This document shows, one piece after another, positions 53,005-64,000 of a stretch of DNA of 64,000 nucleotides. The notes under the pieces were generated by a model. The model was given only the letters and a program-made list of their open reading frames with translations. It was not told where the DNA came from and did not search any database. Source of the stretch: Rehmannia glutinosa (taxonomy: Eukaryota > Streptophyta > Magnoliopsida > Lamiales > Orobanchaceae); NCBI GenBank assembly GCA_016081115.2, contig CM071935.1, positions 48,553,150-48,617,149 on the forward strand, written 5' to 3'. Positions within the stretch are counted from its first letter, which is position 1; every line of letters starts with the position of its first letter. The position numbers were made by a program, and so were the translations under genes.

Positions 53005-54245
53005 AATTGGCGCTAGAAGGAGGGCACCTCCTACTGTTAAAAAAAGGAGGGAAAAAGAAATATCTTTTCTACATGGCAAAGACAAACGGAGGCTTGATTG
53101 ATCTTTTATGATTTTGGAATTATGTTATAGTTTCTCACTTCAATTGAAAGCACATGGCTTGAGCCCCTATGATTTCTAAGAAAGTCTTGCCAATGCTTCC
53201 CAAAATTATCGTCCAAACGATCTATCGGCGTTTTTTGGGTCAATTCTACTCGTAAATGTACAATTTTATGTCAATCCATAGCCTGGGGGGCTATCTAGCA
53301 TCGAGCGCCGCAAAAATCTCTCGCCACGCGCCGAGCGCCGCAAAAATCACCTCGCCACGCGCCGAGCGCCGCAAAATCGCCTCGCCCCACGCGCCGAAAG
53401 CGCGCAAAAAATCGCTCGCCACGCGCCGAGTGCCGCAAAAATCGCTCGCCACGCGCCGAGCGCCAAAAAAATCACTCGCCCGCGCGAGCGCCGCAAAAAT
53501 CGCCTCGGCCACGCGCCCGAGCGCCGCAAAAATCGCTCGGCCACGCGCCGAGCGCCGCAAAATCGCTTCGCCACGTGCAAGCACCGCGAGCACAAAACAA
53601 AGACTTGGTTGCACAAAACAAAGACTTGGTTACGCACCGAAGCACAAAACAAAGACTTGGTTACGCACCAAGCACAAAAACAAAGACTTGGTCACGCACA
53701 AGCACAAAACAAAGACTTGGTTACGCGAAAGAGCACAAAACAAAGACTTGGTTACGCACAAGCACAAAAACAAAGACTTGGTCACGCACAAGCACAAAAA
53801 CAAAGACTTGGTCACGCACAAGCACAAAACAAAGACTTGGTTACGCACCAAGCTCCGAGCGCATATAGGCCTGCCGAGAAAAGGCCTAGCCCGGGCTCCT
53901 TTCATTTTATCGCCCCCATCTAAAGATCGAGCGCATCTCGGCCTATCCCGAGTTCATCTCATTGCATCTCATTTCATCTCATCTCGACCTAGATCGAGCG
54001 CATCTCGCCTAGCCGAGTTCATCTCATTGCATCTCAACACATCTCATCTCATCTTATTACATATCACCTCATTTCATCTCATCTTGACCCTAGCTCGAGC
54101 TCACTCGGCCTAGCCGAGCACATCTCATCTCGGCCTTGCTTGGCCTAACACAACGCAAAAAAAAAAAAAGGCATTTATGCACTCAACTCTAAAAGTTCTA
54201 CCCCGACTCAACATATCTCTTCCTCGGCCTAGAACTTGGGGGCCT
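53005..54245 (+). repeat. Interior 2 of the array
   Basis: Same three blocks: 53297-53580, 53580-53855 and 53925-54145. Unit counts differ slightly from interior 1. Non-repeat parts are nearly identical. Confidence 0.92.
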
Positions 54246-55382
54246 TGTTGATACCCAAATAAAACAGGATAATTTTTTATGTACAGGGTCTCCCGGAGAG
54301 CCCAGAGACCCGGAGACAGGAGAAGAGCCGACCAGGAGACCCCGAGAGTCCGGTCTCCGGAGAGCCCAGAGACCGAAGAGCCCGGAGACGTAAGAGCCGA
54401 CGGAGAGAGCCCGAGAGTCCGGTCTCCCGGGAGAGCCCAGAGACCTCGGAGACGGAGTAAGAGCCGACCGGAGACCCGAGAGTCCGGTCTCCTGAGAGCC
54501 CAGAGACCCGGAGAGCCCGGGAGACCTAAGAGCCACTGGAGAGCCCGATAGTCCGGTCTCTGGAGAGCCTAGAGACCTCGGAGACCGGAAGAGCCGACCC
54601 GGAGACCCCGAGAGTCCGGTCTCCCGAGAGCCCAGAGACCAAGAGCCGACCAGGAGACCAGAGTCCGGTCTCTCGGAGAGCCCAGACCTCGGAGACAGAA
54701 GAGCCAACGGAGACCCCAAGAGTCGGGTCTCCCAGAGAGCCAGAGACCGGAGAGCCCGGAGACGAGAAGAGCCGACCGGAGACCCGAGAGTCCGGTCTCC
54801 CAGAGAGCCCAAAGACCTCGGAGACCAAAAAGAGCCGACCAGGAGACCCGAGAGTCCGGGTCTCTGGAGAGCCCAGAGACCCGGAGAGCCCGGAGACCAA
54901 GAGCCAACCGGAGACCCCGAGAGCCGGGTCTCCGGAGAGCCCAAAGACCTTGAGACTAGAAGAGCCGAGGAGACCTCGAGAGCCCGGAGACCGAGAAAAG
55001 GCCTACCAAAAGACCAAACTTATCAACTCATGCACAACAAGGAGGAGACATGCGTCCCACTCAATAAGACAAGTGTCCCATTAATAAACTCATGCACAAC
55101 AAGGAGGAGACAAGTGTCCCACTCAAAGAGACAAGTGTCCATTAATCAACTCATGCACAATAAGGAGGATACAAGTGTCCCACTAATAGGTTAGATGTAA
55201 TGATTTCTGACTATCAAATGTAATAAGTATAAATAGGATTGAAGAAAGAAAAAAAGGGGATGGCTAAAAAATGACTCTGACTTTACCTTGGCCATTTAAT
55301 AAACAAAAAAGCACTTACTGACCATTTATTATATTCACTATTTTTATATTTGATTCCTTGTTGACCAAATTTGACGTCAACA
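54246..55382 (+). repeat. LTR C of the array
   Basis: Same layout as LTR A, 1137 bases. TATAAATA at about 55227. Confidence 0.93.
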
Positions 55383-56524
55383 AATTGGCGCTAGAAGGAG
55401 GGCACCTCCTACCTGTTAAAAAAAAAGGAGGGAAAAAGAAATATCTTTTCTACATGGCAAAGACAAACGGAGGCTTGATTGATCTTTTATGATTTTGGAA
55501 TTATGTTATAGTTTCTCACTTCAATTGAAAGCGACATGGCTTGAGCCCCTATGATTTCTAAGAAAGTCTTGCCAATGCTTCCCAAAATTATCGTCCAAAC
55601 GATCTATCGGCGTTTTTGCGGGTCAATTCTACTCGTAAATGTACAATTTTATGTCAATCCACGGCCGGGGCCATCTAAAGATCGAGCGCCGCAAAAATCT
55701 CTCGCCACGCGCCGAAGCGCAAAAATCACCTCGCCACGCGCGAGCGCCGCAAAATCGCAGCCCACGCGCCGAGCGCCGCAAAAAATCGCCTCGCCACGCG
55801 CCGAGTGCCGCAAAAATCGCCTCGCCACGCGCCGAGCGCCACAAAAATCACCTCGCCACGCGCGAGCGCCGCAAAATCGCCGCCACGCGCCGAGCGCCGC
55901 AAAAATCGCCGCCACGCGCCGAGCGCCGCAAAAATCGCTTGCCACGCGCAAGCACCGCGAGCACAAAACAAAGACTTGGTTGCACAAAACAAAGACTTGG
56001 TTACGCACCGAAGCACAAAACAAAGACTTGGTTACGCACCAAGCACAAAAACAAAGACTTGGTCACGCACAAGCACAAAACAAAGACTTGGTTACGCACC
56101 GAGCACAAAACAAAGACTTGGTTACGCACAAGCTCCGAGCGCATATAGGCCAGCCGAGAAAAGGCTGGCCAGGGCTCCTTTCATTTTATCGCCCCATCTA
56201 GCATCGAGCGCATCTCGGCCTATCCCGAGTTCATCTCATTGCATCTCATTTCATCTCATCTCGACCTAGATCGAGCGCATCTCGGCTTTAAGCCCGAGTT
56301 CATCTCATTGAATCTCAACACATCTCATCTCATCTTATTACATATCACCTCATTTCATCTCATCTTGACCTAGCTCGAGCTCACCTCGGCCTAGCCCGAG
56401 CACATCTCATCTCGGCCTTGCTTGGCCTAACACAACGCAAAAAAAAAAGGCATTTATGCACTCAACTCTTAAAGTTCCAGCCCGACTCAACATATCTCTT
56501 CCTCGACCTAGAACTTGGGGGCCT
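55383..56524 (+). repeat. Interior 3 of the array
   Basis: Blocks at 55678-55955, 55955-56135 and 56200-56425. About 100 bases shorter than the other interiors because block 2 has fewer units. Confidence 0.92.
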
Positions 56525-57718
56525 TGTTGATACCCAAATAAAACAGGATAATTTTTATGTACAGGGTCTCCGGAGAGCCTAGAGACCGGAGACCAGAAGA
56601 GCCGACCGGAGACCCCGAGAGTCCGGGTCTCCTGGAGAGCCCAGAGACCCCGGAGAGCCCGGAGACCAGAAGAGCCGACCAGAGAGCCCGAGAGCCCGGG
56701 TCTCCCGGAGAGCCCAGAGACCTCGGAGACGGAAAGAGCCGACAGGAGACCCCGAGAGTCCGGGTCTCCGGAGAGCCAGAGACCGGAGAGCCGGAGACCA
56801 AGAGCCGACTGCAGAGAGCCCGAGAGACCGGGTCTCTGGAGAGCCTAGAGACCTCGGAGACTGGAGAAGAGCCGACCAGGAGACCCCGATTCGAGCCGAC
56901 CAGGAGACCCGAGAGTCAGAGTCTCCGGAGAGCCTGTGAGACCCCGGAGACGAAGAGCCGACCAGGAGACCCCGAGAGTCCGGTCTCTCGGAGAGCCCGA
57001 GACCTCGGAGACGGAAGAGCCAACCGGAGACCCCAAGAGTCGGGTCTCCCGGAGAGCCAGAGACCCTGGGAGAGCCCGGAGACAGGAAGAGCCGACCGGA
57101 GACCCCGAGAGTCCGGGTCTCCCAGAGCCCAAAGACCTCGGAGACCAAAAGAGCCGACCGGAGACCGAGAGTCCGGTCTCGGAGAGCCAGAGACCCGGAG
57201 ACCCCGGAGACGGAGAAGAGCCGAGGAGACCGAGAGCCCGGGTCTCCGGGAGAGCCCAAAGACCTTGAGACTAGAAGAGCCGACCAGGAGACCCCGAGAG
57301 CCGGGTCTCCCGGAGAGCCCGGAGACCAGAAAAGGCCTACCAAAAGACCAGCTCATCAACTCATGCACAACAAGGAGGAGACACGTGTCCCACTCAATAA
57401 GACAAGTGTCCCATTAATAAACTCATGCACAACAAGGAGGAGACAAGTGTCCCACTCAAAGAGACAAGTGTCCATTAATCAACTCATGCACAATAAGGAG
57501 GAGACAAGTGTCCCACTAATAGCTTAGATGTAATGATTGCTAGACTATCAAATGTAATAAGTATAAATAGGATTGAAGAAAGAAAAAAAAGGGGATGGCT
57601 AAAAAACAGCTCTGTACTTTACCTTGGCCATTTAATAAACAAAAAAGGCACTTACAGCCATTTATTATATTCACTATTTTTATATTTGATTCCTTGTTGA
57701 CCAAATTTGACGTCAACA
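56525..57718 (+). repeat. LTR D of the array
   Basis: Same layout, 1194 bases. It ends GACGTCAACA and is followed by the ATAAT target-site copy. Confidence 0.93.
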
Positions 57719-57723
57719 ATAAT

Positions 57724-59600
57724 CATTACACATACTCCCTTGTGCCCCCTGCATGCACCGAGGTTGCAAAGACCATAATAAGAATTGAGATTTATACATC
57801 AATCACTCATTACACTTTCCGCAACAAATGAAGGTTTTGTGGAAGTAGGTTGCGGGGGTAGCGTGGTGGAGGAGTCGTAGGCTTTTTCTTTTCTTTTCTT
57901 TCTTTTTTTTTTTTTTGGGCTTGTGTTTATGTTTAGTTTGGGATTTTTTGACAGCGCGTTTGGGTATTTGGGAGCAAAAAACAGGTTTGGGTATTTGAGG
58001 CTCCATCTCATAGATGTAGATCTATGAGACGGTCTCACAAAAGACCTCCCCTCATAACAAAATTGATTATTATAAAATTCTTGACATAATGATCCATTTA
58101 AATTTTAAAAATAAGTGCATCAGGAATCAAATATCCTGTGAGTCACATTCATAATCTCTTATGTTTAATTGAATTTCTTTTCATTCTTTCATGAAATTTA
58201 TCAAAATTCTTTAATGCCCAAAACCTTGAGAAATCATGATTTTCACAATGTAGAAAATAAATTAGCATGGGTTTAGATACTTACCTTGATCCATGTTAAT
58301 TCTTCTTGAATAATAATATGAATATTTGTCGTAGAGAATTCTTTTCCTCGTTACCCTTTTTTATACTTCTTCTTGATGGTGAGAAGATTACAATCTCTAC
58401 ACCCTTCTTTATATTCTACATTATATACATTATATTCTTAAAGAGGTTGGGATTTATTAACTTTTATCCATTATTGATAGAGAAAGAGGGAAGTTTTCAT
58501 CTCCCATGTTTTAACTTCAATTAATACTTCTCTTAACCATCAAATATAAGTCTCTAATGTTAAAACATGAGAAAATTGCAAACTCAGTCCCACGAGATTA
58601 CGCCTCTTGCAATGTTAGTCCCGTACTTTGCAAAATTCATCCAACTGTTTCCAGATTTTGCAATTTTAGTCTTACGGTTTTAGAAATATACATAAATAGT
58701 CACACAATTTATAAATATTGCAGTGCTAGTCCCAAATTGACATATTCTTTTAAATTATGCAACGTATCACATGGTGCGAAAGCTTTGATTTTCTGTCACA
58801 TGTTTTGTTTGTGACATTGTTACACCTACTTAAATACAGTCTCTATTCAGAGGTTTTAAGTGGATCATGTCAAGTTTTCAGCCGATAAACTTAACAGGCA
58901 TATTTCTGCAATGCCTCACTAACATGTATACAAATCTTTAATTTGCATAAGTTTATTAACAGAAATGGATATAGTCCATTACGACCACATCAGGCCCAAC
59001 ATGCTTTCATAAAATTAAAATATCCTTTAAAACTCATACCTTTCTTTGACCAAAAATAGCTCCGGGTGAGATAGCTTGCAACACCACCAGTCGGAAAATT
59101 ATTGCCCCTAGACCGTTTGACAGACTGTACAACAGTCGAACTTCAACCTTCAAGAAGATGATCTACAAGTTATCCGGCTCCTTCAGAAACTGCTCAGCAC
59201 AGCCTTGGTTCATTTCCTACTCCAAGCGTATAAGATAATTCTTCAAATGGATAAATTATTCTGAACACATGTTGAAGAAAAAAACTTTCTTTTATTAAGA
59301 ACTTAAAGAAAAATTTATTACATTAGTAATCTCCTTTTGGGAGAAGAATACTTGTTTAGCCTCTCATATATGAGACCTGCACTCGCTCACACATAAAATT
59401 TGAAAAATAAAACACTCTGGAAATTAAGATACTCAACTATTTTTATTACAAAGGAATTTTAAGACTAATAGATGTTGTTCGATGCCTTTAGCCTTCTGAA
59501 ACTCTTGTTTATCTCCCTGCATTATTACATCCACTTGTTGTATAAGTGGATATCTAATCAGCATCAGATGGTCTAGACCCTACTTTATCTGGTATCCAAG
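57724..59600. other. Intergenic stretch, no gene recognised
   Basis: Contains a pyrimidine tract (57880-57917), a GAGACGGTCTCACAAAAGAC stretch of a kind often seen in plant repeats (58025), and a part-copy of the 47972-48609 MITE family (58560-58760). Minus-strand AATAAA at 59291-59296 may belong to the pararetrovirus remnant. Confidence 0.5.
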
Positions 59601-59647
59601 CATTTTAAAAAGGCTCCAAAGCTTGCTCATTTGTCTTGTAGTGAAAA

Positions 59648-59665
59648 GACGTCATTGCTTACGTC
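59648..59665 (-). promoter_or_regulatory. as-1-like element in the pararetrovirus remnant
   Basis: Minus strand GACGTAAGCAATGACGTC: two TGACG-type half sites spaced as in the as-1 element of caulimoviral promoters. It lies downstream of the second ORF, where the viral intergenic promoter is expected. Confidence 0.55.
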
Positions 59666-59869
59666 TTTTGCTTGAATTATTGCATAGCCAGCTGTGTTGT
59701 CCCACTTTTGGCTTTTTCGAAAGTGGGTGTTCTTTGTCACATGTTCCCACCGAATGTGTCGGGGAATCTACTTTTTTGGTAGTCCCCAAATTATTGGATA
59801 CTTTGCCAGTTTTTTTGAATTTTTTTCTTCGTCTCTGGGACGTCTCCGATCAATCTTTGGTCGGAATCC

Positions 59870-61075
59870 TTTAGCGAATTCTGGCTCTTTTTGATTTAAG
59901 CATTCTGGACAAAAAATAATTTTTCCAATGACCAATATGAGCCATAATGCAGTATTTCCGATGAGTTTTCTTTACTCCCTGACAGCTTCTTTTCCCAAGA
60001 AGACTTCTTTTCTTGTCGAATAAGTCTTCTGCGTATCTTGTTGTTTTTCCTGTCATAGTGTTTAACATGAATGATCCATTCACTGAATTTTGATAGAACT
60101 TGAATGGAAACTTGACTTTGTCCATCTCAGTAAGACATACCCATAATCCTCATACTCATCTTGTTGAGATTTGATCTTCTGTAAAAGACATAGCTAAAGG
60201 AACTTCTCTTTAATTGGCTTCCGTGATGGTTTTGGAAGCTCGTTCATCTGGTCTTCGAAGCCGAATGTAATGAAAGACTTTATGATTACCTTTTCCGATG
60301 GACTCTGAAGCTACACTAATAAAGTACAGTTCCAAATTATCACAGCGTTTAAGGCTTTCATTATTGGACCAACACTCGTAAACAACTTCCTAGATCTACT
60401 TAGGTAATAGTTTGATTTTCGAGAAAGCAGGGGAGATAGTATAGACTGAAGTTAAAGCCCTAAACTCATACCACTGCTTGACTTCATATGGACTGGAATT
60501 TGGTAATATCCACACCTTTGGTTATTTTCCAGAAACATCATTTTTGTTCTTTCTGGATGAATTCCTTGCCTTGTGATAATTTTCTCCCAATTAGCCTGAT
60601 AATCATGCAAAGATGAAGAAAACTTATTCTCGTTAGTATCAACCTTAGAGTTGTCTATCATTGGCTAAGGTTGAACTCTTAGTCCTTTACCCCAATGTTC
60701 TAGGTTGACATGATGACTCAGGATTCGACTCCGGAGTTTGATATTTTCCTTAGGCCAACATTTCTATCAGCTTAGGACATGTGCTAGAGGTACTTGAATC
60801 CTTTGCTATGGGTTGGGGAGCCCCGCGCTTTAAATGCTCATTTTGTTTATTAGCGGCCCGAATGAGTGGCCCTTGAAATGGCAATCCCAACTGAGAGTGA
60901 GATTGAACACATGCTCGTATACTATCAGTCACTTTGTCCCAATCATTTCTTTGTAACCTTCCAGCCAAATCAATATTGATGGCTAGAGTGTCAAATTCTC
61001 GGAGAAACATCTCAAGATGATCGTCGAGGTGCCTTGATGTTATGGGGATGGAATCAGTTTCAATTCCCTCCATCT
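59870..61075 (-). pseudogene. Second ORF of the pararetrovirus remnant
   Basis: Three open minus-strand pieces: 60750-61073 (107 codons from ATG 61073, ending in TAA or TAG-type stop), 60452-60661 and 59871-60125. They follow the polymerase remnant on the same strand. I recognise no domain. The position suits the unassigned ORF that follows the polyprotein in some endogenous caulimovirids. Confidence 0.45.
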
Positions 61076-61099
61076 CTCATTAGAAAATCTACAAGAACA

Positions 61100-62520
61100 T
61101 TTTCATGAGATTTTATAATGACAATATCGTAATCATAATATTGGCATTCAACTTGTCATCTAAGTAATCTAGCCTTTTCTTATTTATATTCAATTTTATT
61201 TTTCAGAAAATCCCTGACACTTGAATTATCAATTTTAAAGTAAACCTTTTAGCAAATAAAAATAAAGGCTATTTTTTGAAAGTATTTCTGACTGTAAATA
61301 ATTCATTCTCGTTGATATGTCATCGATTTACTTCACTGCCTGTAAATAGACCGCTGCAATAACTACATGGCAATTCTCCATTTGGTGTGGCTTTCGTAAG
61401 AACCGCCCACCAATAATCACTGGCACATGTATATAGAACCAATTCATCCTCGTCCTGTGGAATTGCAAGTTTCGGAAGCTTTTTATAAACTTTTTTGAGC
61501 TGTTTTATCCCTTCTTGATGTTCATTTTTCCATTTGAATATAGCGTATTGTTAAGTAATGGGCTAAACATCTTTCTGTAATGTACCGCATTGTTTATGAA
61601 CATTCCAAAGAAAATTAAAAACTCCAAGAAAACTTTGAAGTTGTTTTTTTGTCTTTGAGTGCATCGAAAATCCTTGTATCTTTTTCACAATATGGCTTTG
61701 TAGGATGATTGTCGATTTCAATTCCAAGGAATTTAATCTATCTTGTAGCAATTACAACTTTCTTTTCTGAAAGCACTAATCCCTCTTTGTAACAAACATA
61801 TGAAAATATTTCCAAATGTTTGATATGCTCATACATGTTTTTTGATGCGATAATAATATTATCGATATACACGAATATGAAACTAAAATTATCCTTGAAG
61901 AGATATCCATCTTCCTTTTATATATCTTGGGTGCGTTAGCTAGTCCCATAGGCATCACGTTCCAAATATAGTGTCCTTGTGGTATGGAGAAAACTATGAA
62001 CTTCTTACTTTCTTCCTCCATCTTAATCTGGTAAAATCCACATTTGCAATCGAACTTTGAGAATAGTTTGCACTTTTGATGCGATTAACGAGATGTTCTC
62101 TACTCGGGATGTAGTATTCGTTGAACTCGAATATTATTAATCCCCTTATAATTAATGACAAGCTTTGGCTTCCTCTTTTGATTTCTCCATGATTCCCGAC
62201 TAAGAATTATGGACTACTTATGGAGAAACTCCTGGTGAAATCAACTTAAGATCAAGATGTTCCTTAAGTATCTTTCGCATATCCTCATGATCTTCTTGAT
62301 TCATAAGGATTGGTTTGAATCTTACGAACTCGTATTCCTCCCTATGTTGACTTTAAAGGAAGATTTGAGCTCGTTCTTATCCCACCATGCCAAAGAATTT
62401 TCATTGTAATTCCTTTGGATCTTCTTCTTGACATCCTCGAGTGATATATGTTCTTCTATGGTAATTTCACTATGTGGATTCTCCATTAGACTCATCATCA
62501 TCAATCTTGAAATAGCCTCT
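61100..62520 (-). pseudogene. Reverse transcriptase/RNase H of the pararetrovirus remnant
   Basis: 62322-62504 is a linker-like piece before RT. 61776-62021 holds the segment around the QGHYIWNVMPMGL motif characteristic of caulimovirid and gypsy-type RT. A catalytic YID-type motif follows in another frame, with its last Asp replaced, and then a FLGIEID segment (about 61715). RNase H is only traceable in fragments. Many stops and frame changes make it inactive. Confidence 0.75.
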
Positions 62521-62829
62521 GAGGTACTCGTTCTTTTCCTTATATTCTAAATGAATACATGTTATTATTCCATCGCTTTGTATCTTTCTGTGTCAAACCA
62601 TATTGTCGAAAAGATAATAATGCTTCACCAAATTTTCTTCGAGCCATTTTTGGATTCCGAAGTTTGGCTTCATCACCACGCTTGCTGCGAAAATTGATAG
62701 GCATTTTTCGATAAAATGCAGTCTTTGGACAATAATCTTATGATCACATGATAGTGTTGTGAAAATAAGTCTTCTTATCTCATTTTCTTGTATAAATTGG
62801 TTGAATGTTTAAGAAGCTTCGAAATTATT

Positions 62830-63400
62830 ATTTGCGAAGATACCAAGTCCCCGGAGAGAAATGTTTATCACGGAATACAAGGTTGCAGATGACCTAGATA
62901 CGGTGGCCAGAAGGATGTCATTCCTGAAGGCCAAGCTATCAGAATGGTGCCATCAAGCAGCACTTTACAGAAATTATAAGAGATTGAGAGGAATAAATAA
63001 AATGGTTCTTGTATGTTGCAAAGATGATGACATCCCAACAATTGTGGGAGGTCAACCACGGAGGCATAAGAAAAAGAAGCACATAAGCCATCCATATAGT
63101 CGTGGAAGTAGCAGCTAAAGGAGTAGGTCTTCATGGAGACCTAGAAGGTTTTGGTCAAAACAAAAGGCAAGAAGTTATAGATCAGGGCAAAGACGAGCAC
63201 CAAGCAGGAGTAGAGCCTCTTCATCAGGTTCTAATCAAAGGAGCACCAACAGGACCACGGGAAGAAGAACTTTCGGGAAGAGCTCACACGAGCTAATGAA
63301 AGTTTTAAAGATTGTAATTGATGGACGTGCGAGAGCAAGAGGGCATATCTCAATAGATTGCCCGAGAAAAATGAAAAGTCGACATTTGAAACTACACGGA
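62830..63400 (+). pseudogene. Capsid-protein-like remnant of the pararetrovirus
   Basis: Open piece 62861-63118 followed by a Ser/Arg-rich basic segment in other frames and then a zinc-knuckle remnant at about 63315-63362 (GHISIDCP visible). A stop and a frame change fall within the knuckle. Basic region plus single CCHC knuckle is the caulimovirid capsid layout. It lies on the strand opposite to the polymerase remnant. Confidence 0.6.
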
Positions 63401-63639
63401 ATTTGAAGAATTTGTATATTATCAAGATCATATACAGGTGTATCAATTTGATGATCTACCTCGGATGAAAGAATCCATGAAGAAGAAATCTATTCTCGAC
63501 TATGGAAGTGGTCTAGTTTAGAATCGAGTGAAGAAGAAAGTGCGCAACAAACAGTTAGAGAAGATATGTCCGATTTCTCTCTCATACTACGGTTTCTCAT
63601 AAGACCCTTATGTGAATTATGAAGAAGATCTAAAGCTTC

Positions 63640-64000
63640 GGATATATGATGGACATACCATCGATTCTATGGAAAAGGCATTGGATAAGATTGGGCTTTG
63701 AAGTGACTCTTTGGAGTATTTGTCATCCCAATGGAGTTCACCGTAACTTTGATCGAGATGCAATTGGTCCTCATCGAGAAGTTTAGGAGATCAAAATCGA
63801 GTTAATAGAAAAGTTGCAAACACACTCTCATGGATTCACATTGAAGCCACAAGAGTTATTATCAAGGCAACATTCAAAGAAGGAATTGATTTGCCACTCA
63901 ATCTTGCTATCTTTGATAAGCGAATCTCAAACCTCAAGGATTCATGCCTTGGAGAGGTTATAGGGAACTTTTTTTTTTTTTTGAGAAGGATTATAAGGAA
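63640..64000 (+). pseudogene. Movement-protein-like remnant of the pararetrovirus
   Basis: At about 63820-63970 a segment with LSWIHIEATRV, IKATFKEGID and LAIFDKRI matches the conserved core of the 30K-type movement proteins of Caulimoviridae as I remember them. Upstream (63640-63800) the frame is broken. It is cut by a T-tract at 63970 and by the window end. Confidence 0.55.

Larger units (their letters stand above)
49443..57718 (+). mobile_element. Four-LTR concatemer of a non-autonomous Tat-like element
   Basis: LTRs 49443-50600, 51838-53004, 54246-55382 and 56525-57718 alternate with interiors 50601-51837, 53005-54245 and 55383-56524, all plus strand. The TSD ATAAT occurs only at the outer ends (49438-49442 and 57719-57723). 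Each LTR begins TGTTGATACCC and ends TTTGACGTCAACA; each interior starts with the primer-binding site TGGCGCTAGAAGGAGGGC and ends with the polypurine tract AACTTGGGGGCCT. There is no coding sequence. Long open frames inside come from stop-free tandem repeats. Confidence 0.95.
59601..64000. mobile_element. Endogenous plant pararetrovirus (Caulimoviridae) remnant, rearranged
   Basis: Polymerase remnants lie on the minus strand (61100-62520), an ORF of unknown role follows on the same strand (59870-61075), and capsid- and movement-protein-like remnants lie on the plus strand (62850-64000, running off the window). All are broken by stops and frameshifts. The two halves face away from each other, which an intact viral genome does not show. 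The genus is uncertain; a polyprotein followed by a second ORF would suit Florendovirus-like copies (inference). No LTRs or integrase are seen. Confidence 0.7.

Noticed and set aside
49373..57417. Long open frames on both strands (up to 286 codons) in the LTR array
   Set aside because: They follow the tandem-repeat period, occur in several frames at once, and encode Arg/Ser/Gly/Pro repeats. They are by-products of stop-free repeats.
57803..58038. Lys-rich minus-strand ORFs
   Set aside because: Produced by a pyrimidine tract at 57880-57917.
59586..59605. Plus-strand TGGTATCCAAGC as a pararetrovirus primer site
   Set aside because: Only a partial match to the Met site and on the strand opposite to the polymerase remnant and as-1-like motif.

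Overview
The window is plant nuclear DNA: the only host gene found has eight short exons with GT-AG introns and a chloroplast-type N-terminus, and almost everything else is nested plant LTR retrotransposons, MITEs and an old plant pararetrovirus copy. The element types would suit an asterid eudicot (perhaps Lamiales), but that placement is inference from repeat style only.

Layout. 1-7982: a SIRE/Maximus-type Ty1/copia element on the minus strand (gag, PR, INT, RT, RNase H, then an extra ORF), its 3' end outside the window. It sits in the 5' LTR of a Tat-type Ty3/gypsy element (7983-15703, plus strand) that keeps gag/protease but has lost RT, RNase H and integrase. 16365-32431: a second Tat-type element with perfect target-site duplications (AGATC). 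It keeps RNase H/integrase but has lost gag, protease and RT. Both Tat elements carry a tandem-repeat block after pol and a separate antisense gene resembling the gypsy-type 'Transposase_28' family; the intact-structured copy has two visible introns. A third element (23703-31554, TSD CCCAC), a SIRE-like copia with gag but no pol and with a 'putative plant transposon protein'-type ORF, is nested inside the second Tat element.

32437-49442: host segment. A complete eight-exon gene (minus strand, 46823 down to 35216; 328 codons) encodes what I recognise as a plant DUF3531-family, probably plastid-targeted protein. Its introns hold a 4.7-kb Ale/Retrofit-like copia element (TSD AAGGT), a 1.5-kb fold-back Mutator-like element (TSD TTTTAGATG), a MITE inside a MITE, and a SINE fragment with a 17-bp TSD. 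The coding exons and splice sites are undamaged.

49443-57718: four LTRs alternating with three non-coding internal regions, the whole array bounded by a single TSD (ATAAT). Its primer-binding site and LTR 3' end match the two Tat elements, and its internal repeats match their tandem repeats, so it looks like a non-autonomous partner family that has become a concatemer.

57724-59600 holds nothing recognisable as a gene. About 59600-64000 is a decayed, rearranged copy of a plant pararetrovirus (Caulimoviridae), with polymerase remnants on the minus strand and capsid- and movement-protein-like remnants on the plus strand.

The most notable findings are the one-TSD four-LTR array and its link to the Tat elements, the spliced antisense gene retained by two Tat elements with complementary pol losses, the pol-less copia that kept an accessory ORF, and an intact host gene stretched over 11.6 kb by nested insertions.
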